Below are positions 9,499 through 17,423 of a stretch of 64,000 bases of DNA, piece after piece (the first letter of the stretch is position 1; every line of letters begins with the position of its first letter). The stretch comes from Puteibacter caeruleilacunae. Its GTDB lineage: Bacteria > Bacteroidota > Bacteroidia > Bacteroidales > Prolixibacteraceae. Made by a program: the position numbers and the translations under genes. The notes beneath the pieces were generated by a model. That model made no database searches, was not told where the DNA came from, and saw nothing but the letters and a program-made list of their open reading frames with translations. The stretch covers positions 3,736 to 67,735 of the forward strand of contig SJCO01000022.1 of assembly GCA_005217565.1 (NCBI GenBank), given 5' to 3'.

Positions 9499-11793
9499 AT
9501 GAATCGAAGAGTATTAGTTATTTTATTTGTTCTTTTTATTCCAATTAGCCTGTTTGCAGGCAAAAGCAATTTGGAGAAAAACATTAATTGGGAAAAATTC
9601 CTCTCACGACATGATTTGAAATGGGATGTTGAACCCATCCATTGGCACGAAGCACCTTTCGTAGGAAATGGCTTATTGGGTAGTATGATTTATGTGGTGG
9701 ATAAACACACCATTCGCTGGGATTTTAATAACAGTAGAAATGAGGATCACCGCAAAGATGAGCCAGGGGGAATTATGATGGCGCGTCCCAAATTACCAAC
9801 AGGATGCTTTACACTAACAACAGTAGGTGAAATTATTGATGCGGATATCCGCCTGGACCTGTGGAATGCAGAAATAATTGGGACCTTTTATACAACTAAA
9901 GGAGAAATAAAATTTAGAACCCTAATTCATGCAGATAAACTGGTTATGCTCAATGAGCTAAAGCCTAGCAGTGGAGAGCGAGAAATAGTGTGGCGTTGGC
10001 AAGGGGCTGAAGCCATTAGTCCGCGGGCAACTTATGCGAGTAGAAAAACCGGGTGGTGGCCTAAAGTGAAAAAGCCAGAGAATCCAAATCCTGAGGGTTT
10101 TCGTTCTCGTAAAGGAGCAATTGATCTATATACTCAATCTTTATCGGCAGGAGGAGAGACGGTAACGGGTTGGGCAATTAATTACGAACAAGATCATAGT
10201 CAAACGATACTTGCAACAATTGCCCATACATATCCTGAAACAAACGCAAAGGATATTGTTATTGAAAGGATTAACGATTTTAGTCAAATTGAAATAGAAC
10301 GAAATATTGAAGATCATCGGAATTGGTGGCATAAGTTGTATCCCAAAAGTTTTGTGTCTTTCCCCGATTCACGATGGGAGAGCTTTTATTGGATTCAGCT
10401 CTATAAGTTTGCTTGTGCAACAAGAAGTGATCGTCCAATGATTGGACTTCAGGGTGTTTGGGATCAGGCTACTCCATGGCCAGGATACTGGTGGAACCTG
10501 AATGCTCAGTTGACGTATTGGCCTGTCTATACTTGGAACCATTTAGAACTTGGCGAATCATTGACCAAAACGCTTGATAAAAACATTCAGAATCTCATTA
10601 ATAATTGTCCTCCAGAATTCAGGGATGACTGTGCAGTAATTGGACGAACTTCTTCCAGTAATCTTGTATGTCCAATTGATGATCGTATTGGCCCAAATAA
10701 TACCAGGGGAGCAGAAATCGGAAATCTTACCTGGGTATTACACAATTATTGGCTACACTATCGCCATTCAATGGATAAAGAATTACTGAAAGACAAATTA
10801 TATCCGTTACTAAAACGTTCCGTTAATTATTATTTGAAGATTATGGAAAAAGGAAGTGACGGTAAATATCATCTTCCTATCACTGTATCTCCAGAGTTCG
10901 GAGCAACCAGGGATGCCAATTATGATTTGGCAATTTTTCGTTGGGGGTGTATTGCTTTACTTGAAGCAAATAATATTCTCAAGCTTAATGATCCTCTGAA
11001 GGATGCTTGGCAGGATGCATTAGATAACTTAGTAGAATATCAACGTAATGATCAAGGGCTCCTACAGATAGGACAAGATTTGAAGTATAACCGAGGACAT
11101 CGTCACTTCTCACACTTGCTAATGTTTTATCCTTTTTACGAGTTAAATGTTGAACAACCAGGAGCCGCTGAGGATATCAGAGCAAATATAAAAAATTGGT
11201 CAGGCAAAGGAAATTGGAGTGGTGCGTATGCGTTTGCAGGAGCTTCATCTATGTATTCAGCCATCGGTGATGGTAATAATGCACTGAGGTATTTTGAAAA
11301 GTACACCGATTTTATTCAACCCAACACATTCTATAGGGAAGCAGGACCGGTAATTGAGACACCTTTCTTTTATGTGCAGTGTATTCATAATATGATGTTT
11401 CAGAGTTGGGGGAATAAACTGAGGTTCTTTCCAGCTATGCCTGATGCATGGGAGGATGCTGTATTCCATGATTTACGTGCAGAAGGAGGTTTTCTGGTTA
11501 GTGGGAAATATGAAAAAGGGCACATTAAATTCATTCGAATAAAAAGTTTATCAGGGGAGAAATGTGTAGTGAAAGCTGCATTCGACGGAGAAATAAAAGT
11601 AACAGGTATAAACAATCGTAAGGTTTCGTTAATTGCAGAACATGAGTATCAGATTGATTTAAAGAAAGGAGAAGAGGTAGTGATATCTATAACGAATGTT
11701 GATGATTTCCAAATAAATCCATTGCCTGGAGTCGCAAGTGAGTTTAATCGATGGGGAAAGAATCAAGGACGAACTTTAAGAGGTTTTAAGTAA
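9499..11793 (+). CDS. GH95-like glycoside hydrolase
   Basis: An exported protein of 764 residues from the preferred ATG at 9499, which starts a clean signal peptide (MNRRVLVILFVLFIPIS). An upstream ATG at 9457 would begin inside the terminator T-run. The layout matches GH95: an N-terminal beta-sandwich (GNGLLGSMIY), then an alpha/alpha toroid with LQGVWDQ and the Asn pair in WNLNAQLTYWP that matches the NxN catalytic pair of GH95 fucosidases. VSPEFGA, a GHRHFSHLLMFYP segment and an IGDGNNALRYF segment follow. GH95 enzymes remove alpha-L-fucose or alpha-L-galactose by inversion. The sequence is divergent, so the exact sugar is open. A decayed tail of a paralogue lies at 429-512. Confidence 0.78.
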   Translation: MNRRVLVILFVLFIPISLFAGKSNLEKNINWEKFLSRHDLKWDVEPIHWHEAPFVGNGLLGSMIYVVDKHTIRWDFNNSRNEDHRKDEPGGIMMARPKLPTGCFTLTTVGEIIDADIRLDLWNAEIIGTFYTTKGEIKFRTLIHADKLVMLNELKPSSGEREIVWRWQGAEAISPRATYASRKTGWWPKVKKPENPNPEGFRSRKGAIDLYTQSLSAGGETVTGWAINYEQDHSQTILATIAHTYPETNAKDIVIERINDFSQIEIERNIEDHRNWWHKLYPKSFVSFPDSRWESFYWIQLYKFACATRSDRPMIGLQGVWDQATPWPGYWWNLNAQLTYWPVYTWNHLELGESLTKTLDKNIQNLINNCPPEFRDDCAVIGRTSSSNLVCPIDDRIGPNNTRGAEIGNLTWVLHNYWLHYRHSMDKELLKDKLYPLLKRSVNYYLKIMEKGSDGKYHLPITVSPEFGATRDANYDLAIFRWGCIALLEANNILKLNDPLKDAWQDALDNLVEYQRNDQGLLQIGQDLKYNRGHRHFSHLLMFYPFYELNVEQPGAAEDIRANIKNWSGKGNWSGAYAFAGASSMYSAIGDGNNALRYFEKYTDFIQPNTFYREAGPVIETPFFYVQCIHNMMFQSWGNKLRFFPAMPDAWEDAVFHDLRAEGGFLVSGKYEKGHIKFIRIKSLSGEKCVVKAAFDGEIKVTGINNRKVSLIAEHEYQIDLKKGEEVVISITNVDDFQINPLPGVASEFNRWGKNQGRTLRGFK

Positions 11794-11816
11794 GAAATAG
11801 TAACGTAATCGAAATC

Positions 11817-13292
11817 ATGGAAATGAAATTAGGAATCGGATTATTGGCACTTGCTGCATTAGGAGGATGTACCAGTCAGGGAAAAACAGATCGTTTACCG
11901 AATATTGTGTTAATCTTGGCAGATGATCTTGGATCGGGTGATTTACAGTGCTATAATAAACAGTCGGAAATACCGACACCCAATATGGATCTGCTGGCAC
12001 AGGAGGGAGTAAGGTTTACCGACGCTCATACTAATTCTTCGCTTTGTACTCCAACGCGTTATGGTATCATTACTGGTCGCTATGCATGGAGGACACGTTT
12101 GAAAAGAGGCGTTCTTAATGGATATAGTAGGCATTTGATTGATCCTAATCGGACAACTATTGCGTCACTGTTGAAGTCGAAAGGTTATGCAACTGCGGGT
12201 GTTGGTAAATGGCATCTGGGAATGGACCTTGCCAAAGATGCTAAAAATAAGACAGACTATTCAGGAAAAATTGAAAACAGTCCGCTTGTAAACGGTTTCG
12301 ATTCATATTATGGTATCTCAGCATCGCTTGATTTCCCTCCATATGTATACATTGAGGATGATCATTTCACAAAAGTGCCAACAGAAAAGCAGCAACAACA
12401 ATATTTTCCTCGTTATCTGAGGAATGGAGATAAAGCCGATAATTTCGATTTTGAACGAGTTGGTCATCATTTGTTGTCAAAGGCATTGGGTGTTATTGAT
12501 AAGCATGCCAATCAGGAGAAACCGTTCTTCATGTATTATGCGTTACCTTCACCTCACAAACCAGTATGGCCAACAAAGGAATTTCAAGGTAAATCAAGCA
12601 AAGGTCCTTATGGCGACTTTGTCATGCAGACCGATTATATCGTTGGTCAAGTATTGAAACAGCTAAAGGATAAGGGAATTGATGATAATACGCTTGTGTT
12701 ATTTACCAGTGATAATGGCTCATTTATGTATAAGTTGGAGAATGGTGAGACAGATGATCATTTAAGTGATAGCAGTATCCAGGGATTCTTTCCTCAAAGT
12801 CATACAGCCAACTATGTATATCGAGGTACGAAAGCAGATATATGGGAAGGAGGACATCGAGTACCTTTCTTGGTTCGCTGGCCAGCTAAAGTTAAGCAAC
12901 GAGTGGTTTCAGAGACTATTTGTACAACAGATTTCTTCTCAACATTTGCTGAACTTGTCGGAAAGCAGGTTGAAGATAATGAAGGAGAGGATAGTTTTAG
13001 TTTCCTTCCATTATTAATGGGTGATGATGAGCAGTTTGAAAGACATCCAGTTGTTCATCACTCAAGTGGCGGAACATTTGCACTTCGACAGGGTGATTGG
13101 AAAATGGTATTTGGCTCTGGTTCTGGGGGACGACAGAAACCTAAAGGAAAAGCATGGGAGAAACCATTTAAGCTTTTTAATATGAAGTCGGATATCTCAG
13201 AAACAACGAATGTGATTGATCAGCATGCTGATATTGCTGAAAAGATGGAGCAAACGATGCATCAGATTATTGACACAGGTACTAGTCGTTAA
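11817..13292 (+). CDS. Formylglycine-dependent sulfatase (S1 family), lipoprotein
   Basis: A 491-residue arylsulfatase-fold enzyme with a lipobox (GGC). The metal-binding start PNIVLILADDLG and the modification motif CTPTRYGIITGRY are clear, with Cys77 as the residue converted to formylglycine. GKWHLG and FTSDNGS are the other active-site blocks. It removes sulfate esters from glycans at the cell surface or in the periplasm. It follows the GH95-like gene by 23 bp and closes PUL A, implying a sulfated substrate. Thr replaces Ser in the CxPSR form, a common variant. No sulfatase-maturing enzyme is encoded in this window, so one must lie elsewhere. Confidence 0.92.
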   Translation: MEMKLGIGLLALAALGGCTSQGKTDRLPNIVLILADDLGSGDLQCYNKQSEIPTPNMDLLAQEGVRFTDAHTNSSLCTPTRYGIITGRYAWRTRLKRGVLNGYSRHLIDPNRTTIASLLKSKGYATAGVGKWHLGMDLAKDAKNKTDYSGKIENSPLVNGFDSYYGISASLDFPPYVYIEDDHFTKVPTEKQQQQYFPRYLRNGDKADNFDFERVGHHLLSKALGVIDKHANQEKPFFMYYALPSPHKPVWPTKEFQGKSSKGPYGDFVMQTDYIVGQVLKQLKDKGIDDNTLVLFTSDNGSFMYKLENGETDDHLSDSSIQGFFPQSHTANYVYRGTKADIWEGGHRVPFLVRWPAKVKQRVVSETICTTDFFSTFAELVGKQVEDNEGEDSFSFLPLLMGDDEQFERHPVVHHSSGGTFALRQGDWKMVFGSGSGGRQKPKGKAWEKPFKLFNMKSDISETTNVIDQHADIAEKMEQTMHQIIDTGTSR

Positions 13293-13341
13293 ATAGGAGA
13301 TATTCTCGATTTCTCGAAATTCGTTGTAAAATTTAGGTTAA

Positions 13342-13367
13342 AGCCCCTATTTGAAAAAGTAGGGGCT
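13342..13367. terminator. Terminator-like hairpin between convergent genes
   Basis: The arms AGCCCCTA/TAGGGGCT (8 bp) enclose a 10-base AT-rich loop between the sulfatase and the convergent rhodanese gene. There is no long T-run on either side. It probably serves as a shared transcription end. Confidence 0.6.
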
Positions 13368-13425
13368 AACTTATAAATCGTGTAAACTTGGTTGTTATAG
13401 TTTCCTTAAACTATCCATCCAACTT

Positions 13426-13806
13426 TTATTGATTCAATTTGTCAACAGCTTGCATACCACCAATTACAGTATAAGCCGTATGGTTTCCTGAACGCGCAAT
13501 TTTTTGGGCAGCAGCTCTACCGTAAATACCCAGATAGCAAACAGTCACAACTATCTTTGTTTTTGTTGCTTTTTGCCAGTTTTTCATGAAAATCTGATAT
13601 GGGATATTTATAGCTCCATCGATATGACCTTCGGCATAATCCTCTTTATCTCTACAATCGATAATCGTAATATCTTTCTTCGTTCTTGTCATTTCAAAAA
13701 ACTCTGATGCTGAAATCTTCCTGAACTTTCTTTTTTGTCCCAAGGCACATATCACTTCGAAAAGAGATTTTGCTATGCCGGTTTTCTTTCTCCCATTTTT
13801 ATTCAT
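13426..13806 (-). CDS. Rhodanese-like domain protein
   Basis: A 126-residue single rhodanese domain with no signal peptide. IIDCRDKEDYAEGHIDGAINIP is the typical first half. The active-site loop is VCYLGIYGRAAA with catalytic Cys90, and VIGGM follows near the end. Rhodaneses carry sulfane sulfur as a persulfide. Its start overlaps the last 8 bases of the cysteine desulfurase gene, so the two are probably translationally coupled. The desulfurase may load sulfur onto this protein, which passes it to an unknown acceptor. The basic N-terminal 30 residues are extra. Confidence 0.9.
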   Translation of the reverse strand: MNKNGRKKTGIAKSLFEVICALGQKRKFRKISASEFFEMTRTKKDITIIDCRDKEDYAEGHIDGAINIPYQIFMKNWQKATKTKIVVTVCYLGIYGRAAAQKIARSGNHTAYTVIGGMQAVDKLNQ

Positions 13807-14998
13807 TTTCGATCCTATTTATTTGTTTATGAATTAATTTTAATAATGATTTTATATCCTTTTTTGTAGTTAAATGGCTAAAACTAAACCTTACGGAGTT
13901 TGCTGATTGTTCACCTAAATATCCCATTGCTTGCAGTACATGTGAACCTTTGTTTTTAGCACTGGAACAGGCCGAACTTGTGGAATAAGTTATTTGGTCC
14001 TGTATCTCGGCGAAAAGGACATTAACATCATGTTTTGTTGACTGTATATTACTGATATAAGGGGAGCGGTATGAGTTTTTGCAAACAACCTGGAAACAAC
14101 CAAATTTTAGAATTTCTTCTTCAAAGAAGTCTCTAAGACCACATACATGTTTATTAAATTTAATCAGGTTGTTACATGAATATTTAAGGGCATGATAAAA
14201 GCCTACAATACTAGGTACATTTACAGTCCCCGAACGTAAATTGTTTTGTTGACCTCCACCGTGTATTAGTGCAGGAAGTCCGTGTTTTTCACTCATCACT
14301 AAAAAACCTACACCCTTTGGTCCATATATTTTGTGTGCCGAACCTACCAAAAAGTCAATGGGGGTTTCTGATAAATCAATTGGTATTTTACCTATTGTTT
14401 GGGTTGTATCGCAACAGAAATTAATACTTTTTGCAGCACAAAGTTTAGCTATTCCTTCTATGTCGTTAATGACACCTGTCTCATTATTAACACCCATTAA
14501 AACAACAGCCAGGGTGTTTTCATCCATCTGGGCTTCTAAATCTCTCAGTGAAATCAGACCTGCATTATCAACGGGAAGATACACTATTTCAGCCCCTAAC
14601 TTTGCTAAGTCATCACAAACTGAAATAACAGCGTTATGTTCTGTTTTTGTTGTGATTATTTTCCTTTTCGTAGGATAACCAATATTAAAGAGCCCTTTTA
14701 AGCACATATTAATGCTTTCAGTAGCACCACTTGTATAAACAATCTTATACTTTTCACTACCAAATAAATTTAAAATATCCATAGAGTATTCCTCTATCAA
14801 CTGCTCAATCTCCAATGATTGTAGACTATTGGAGTTAGATGGATTATGGTAATTATTGAGAAAATACGGTTCCATCTCTTTCAAAATTGCCGGAAGTACA
14901 GGAGTGGAAGCTGCGTAGTCAAAATATGTTTTGTATTTTGATCTTCGTTTAAAAAAGCGGAATGGATTTAGGTAAATTTGCCTCATAATATTCATCAT
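13799..14998 (-). CDS. Cysteine desulfurase (NifS/IscS-like, class V aminotransferase)
   Basis: A 399-residue PLP enzyme that takes sulfur from cysteine to form an enzyme persulfide and alanine. The fold is marked by YFDYAASTPV, TSGATESIN, TEHNAV (His121), DTTQTIGK, the PLP lysine K223 in GSAHKIYGPKGVGFLV, RSGTVNVP, and the catalytic Cys344 in SSACSSAKNKGSHVL. The basic N-terminus (first 20 residues) is longer than in IscS. No iscU-like scaffold is nearby. The overlapping rhodanese gene suggests a sulfur-relay role such as thiolation rather than bulk Fe-S assembly, which is an inference. Confidence 0.92.
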   Translation of the reverse strand: MMNIMRQIYLNPFRFFKRRSKYKTYFDYAASTPVLPAILKEMEPYFLNNYHNPSNSNSLQSLEIEQLIEEYSMDILNLFGSEKYKIVYTSGATESINMCLKGLFNIGYPTKRKIITTKTEHNAVISVCDDLAKLGAEIVYLPVDNAGLISLRDLEAQMDENTLAVVLMGVNNETGVINDIEGIAKLCAAKSINFCCDTTQTIGKIPIDLSETPIDFLVGSAHKIYGPKGVGFLVMSEKHGLPALIHGGGQQNNLRSGTVNVPSIVGFYHALKYSCNNLIKFNKHVCGLRDFFEEEILKFGCFQVVCKNSYRSPYISNIQSTKHDVNVLFAEIQDQITYSTSSACSSAKNKGSHVLQAMGYLGEQSANSVRFSFSHLTTKKDIKSLLKLIHKQINRIENE

Positions 14999-15008
14999 TA
15001 ATTTGAGG

Positions 15009-15016
15009 CAAATTTA
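15009..15016 (-). promoter_or_regulatory. Possible -7 element for the desulfurase/rhodanese pair
   Basis: On the minus strand TAAATTTG matches the Bacteroidota -7 consensus TAnnTTTG. It lies about 10 bp from the ATG at 14998, which would leave a very short leader, and no well-spaced -33 TTTG was found. Weak. Confidence 0.25.
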
Positions 15017-15057
15017 TATTGTAAGACGAAGAAGAATTAGAACAAACGAAGCCGGTA

Positions 15058-15186
15058 TTAGGACATTTCAATCATTCCTGTATTTTTTCCCCACGACGTT
15101 GCCTTAGCAAGTAGATGAATATCACGATCGAAATCAAACCCTATACGCTTCCAGATCCTGCGGATGCTGAAAGGTAATGCTCCGAC
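15058..15186 (-). pseudogene. Short coding remnant of unknown origin
   Basis: A 42-codon open stretch on the minus strand without a start codon reads like a protein C-terminus (SIRRIWKRIGFDFDRDIHL, then AKATSWGKNTGMIEMS and stop). Its DNA between about 15145 and 15177 resembles 48890-48917. It may be the end of a gene lost by deletion. No family was recognised. Confidence 0.3.
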
Positions 15187-15276
15187 CTACGCATATCACC
15201 ACCTTCTGTCCCAGCAGGATATTTTATTCTTAATCCATGACAAGGCACGAGTAGTGGGATATAATCTACCTGCTGC

Positions 15277-16209
15277 TTATTTACCCTCCTTCAAATTCAA
15301 AGCTTTCTGCTTGATCCAATGAAGGGCAATATCAACAGGTGCTGTGGTGTTGGCAAAGGCCGTGTTGTGTCCTAATGTTGGAAATAGGGCATATTCGAAC
15401 GGTTTTCCCTGAACTTTAAATTCGTTGAGATGCTCAATACACATCTTCGTCGGAATCTGTATGTCTTTTTCACCAAAAAGCCAGAGTCCTGGAATTGAAA
15501 GCGTACTTAAATCAATCTTAGGATCAGTACTAGTAAATTGATAACGATCGGGATCGTTCTTTATATGTTCACGTGCATCTGCTTCTGTATGATTTTCCCA
15601 GAAATCAGTATTGCCATTAGTGTAGAATTGAAATCTAAGCTGCTCAAGAGTTGTAACAGTAGGACAACTAAAGAGAACCATAAATTCCACTAACGGATTT
15701 TTGTTTGCAGCTTTGGGGATGATCCATCCAGCCTGACTGAATCCTACGAGTCCTATAGGTAATGCTTTGTTCTGTTGATGAAGTAAATTCACAGCAGCAC
15801 TGGCATCTTTGGCTAATAGATCAAGATTGGTTGTGCTAATGTTGTTTGTTCCAACTTCAGGACCAGCATAAACACCACCAGATTCTCCAACTCCACGTTT
15901 ATCATAGGTCAACACTGAAATACCATTTTTAGCCAACAGTTTCGCTAGCTTGGTCATTCGAGGCTCTTGACCTGAACCATGAACAATGACCACAGCAGCA
16001 TGTGGTTGTTTAGGCTTATAGATTGTTCCGACAAGACTCACACCTTCACTCTTAAAACTAACATCCTGAGCTATGGGATCTAATGATTGAGCCATCACTT
16101 GATTAAAGGTCATCAAGAGAAGCGCCAATGAAAAGAATATCCCGATAACAAAGGCAAATCCCTTTAGCCTGTTGACTGTATTGATGGAGGTAGAGTTACT
16201 TGTAGCCAT
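15277..16209 (-). CDS. Alpha/beta-hydrolase (peptidase S9/acyl-hydrolase-like)
   Basis: A 310-residue protein with an N-terminal hydrophobic helix or signal (about 16-40). The alpha/beta-hydrolase core has VIVHGSGQEPR (oxyanion loop), TYDKRGVGESGG, the nucleophile elbow GFSQAG with Ser158, the acid region LWLFGEKDIQIP and the histidine in TLGHNTAF. It is probably an exported esterase or peptidase acting on small acylated substrates. It is not clearly linked to the neighbouring PULs. The family is sure, the substrate unknown. Confidence 0.83.
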   Translation of the reverse strand: MATSNSTSINTVNRLKGFAFVIGIFFSLALLLMTFNQVMAQSLDPIAQDVSFKSEGVSLVGTIYKPKQPHAAVVIVHGSGQEPRMTKLAKLLAKNGISVLTYDKRGVGESGGVYAGPEVGTNNISTTNLDLLAKDASAAVNLLHQQNKALPIGLVGFSQAGWIIPKAANKNPLVEFMVLFSCPTVTTLEQLRFQFYTNGNTDFWENHTEADAREHIKNDPDRYQFTSTDPKIDLSTLSIPGLWLFGEKDIQIPTKMCIEHLNEFKVQGKPFEYALFPTLGHNTAFANTTAPVDIALHWIKQKALNLKEGK

Positions 16210-16319
16210 GATATGATAATGTTGAGTTTTTTCTTTTCAGTATTTCAGATAGTGTTGCCTACAAAGGTTGGCGTATCATCTAGTCTTGCCCTGCAATACA
16301 TACTGTATTATAGGCTATT

Positions 16320-17060
16320 TCATAATTCTTTAAACTTCAATCGATGTATCTCATATTCAAAGTTATCAAAGTTGAAATTCTTAAAGAAGTCCATATTTGA
16401 GTTAAAGTAAATCGTGTCATTTACTTCAGTATTTGAATTGATGTCAACGTACATCTTTTTGTTTTTGAATGTTTTCCCAATTAATTTCAATGAGAATGCC
16501 GTGTCGTTAAAAATGAAATAAGAATTTGCCTTTGTGTTCTTATCTATCAGAATCCCTTTTACATTATAAAGACTGTCTCTGGAAATTGAATTGTCAAGAT
16601 AATGAACTAGGTGATTGAAACTATTAAATTCAATTTCGTTTTCCATTTTTAAAACCAATTTTTCTCCGAACTCAGATGCTTTTATTTCACAACCATTCAA
16701 TCGATACTTAAACTTCGTCGGATTGTAATCGCTTTCAAATGAGTGTAATACTTTCTTAATGTACTCTAAGTTTGTCGAGTTAATCAATATGTATTTGTCA
16801 TAGTTCGAAAATGAAATCTTAACTGGTCTTGAAGCATCCTCAAATTTCTTAATAAATAATTTTAGTCCAAAGATTTTATCTATCAACCAAGCCGGTAACC
16901 AAATAGGTGAGAGAATCATTCTTGCCCACAAATTAGGATGAGATTTTAGCCCTCGGAGAATAGACTTGAACAAGTAAATTGGATCACGCAAAATCAAATA
17001 AAGGACTGATCCAATCCCCATTATAAAAACTACTGATATGATTAATTCAGAGATGTTCAT
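16320..17060 (-). CDS. Hypothetical membrane-anchored protein
   Basis: A 246-residue protein not recognised as any family. It has a strong N-terminal membrane helix (about 5-25, LIISVVFIMGIGSVLYLIL) and a second hydrophobic stretch near 48-62, then a soluble domain of alternating beta-like segments rich in Asn, Lys and Phe. It stands between the hydrolase gene (16209) and the upstream region of PUL B, and is transcribed away from the latter. Its codon use resembles its neighbours, so it is probably real. Confidence 0.6.
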   Translation of the reverse strand: MNISELIISVVFIMGIGSVLYLILRDPIYLFKSILRGLKSHPNLWARMILSPIWLPAWLIDKIFGLKLFIKKFEDASRPVKISFSNYDKYILINSTNLEYIKKVLHSFESDYNPTKFKYRLNGCEIKASEFGEKLVLKMENEIEFNSFNHLVHYLDNSISRDSLYNVKGILIDKNTKANSYFIFNDTAFSLKLIGKTFKNKKMYVDINSNTEVNDTIYFNSNMDFFKNFNFDNFEYEIHRLKFKEL

Positions 17061-17210
17061 TCATTATTTCGTTTCGTTGGCAACTGCATCGATAACTTGT
17101 ATGTAAACGCATAATCTTCTGATGAACTTAGCCCATCAGAAGGATTTCTAAATTTATTAAAATCTTTTATAGATCCATATGAATAAACATACTCTATTTT
17201 GATTTATGTA

Positions 17211-17262
17211 TTTCACATATGTTCTTTTAGAGAAACATACGTGAAAGTGCGCTACATATGTG
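17211..17262. promoter_or_regulatory. Palindromic operator cluster upstream of PUL B
   Basis: TTTCACATATGTT (17211-17223) and AACATACGTGAAA (17234-17246) are inverted copies with one mismatch over 13 bp and a 10-base spacer. A third related half-site, CTACATATGTGTC, starts at about 17252. The cluster lies about 160 bp before the first susC gene of PUL B, in a 321-bp gap with no gene. It is a good candidate binding site for the locus regulator, perhaps the hybrid two-component protein at 31.8-35.8 kb. The rest of the gap shows nothing recognised. Confidence 0.5.
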
Positions 17263-17423
17263 TCAATACTTAGCATTAGAGTGAAAAAATAACGAGTTAC
17301 CATCCATTACTTTTAGAACTGCTAAAACGAGACTTTAATCGACAATTGATTCAAACCAAAAGATAGAGTAACTCAAGCGAATTGAGTCACTTTGATGTAA
17401 GTATAACACTAATTAAATCATTT

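Noticed and set aside
16213-16410. 65-codon plus-strand open frame.
   Set aside because: It overlaps the end of the better-supported minus-strand gene at 16320-17060 and lacks any feature of its own.
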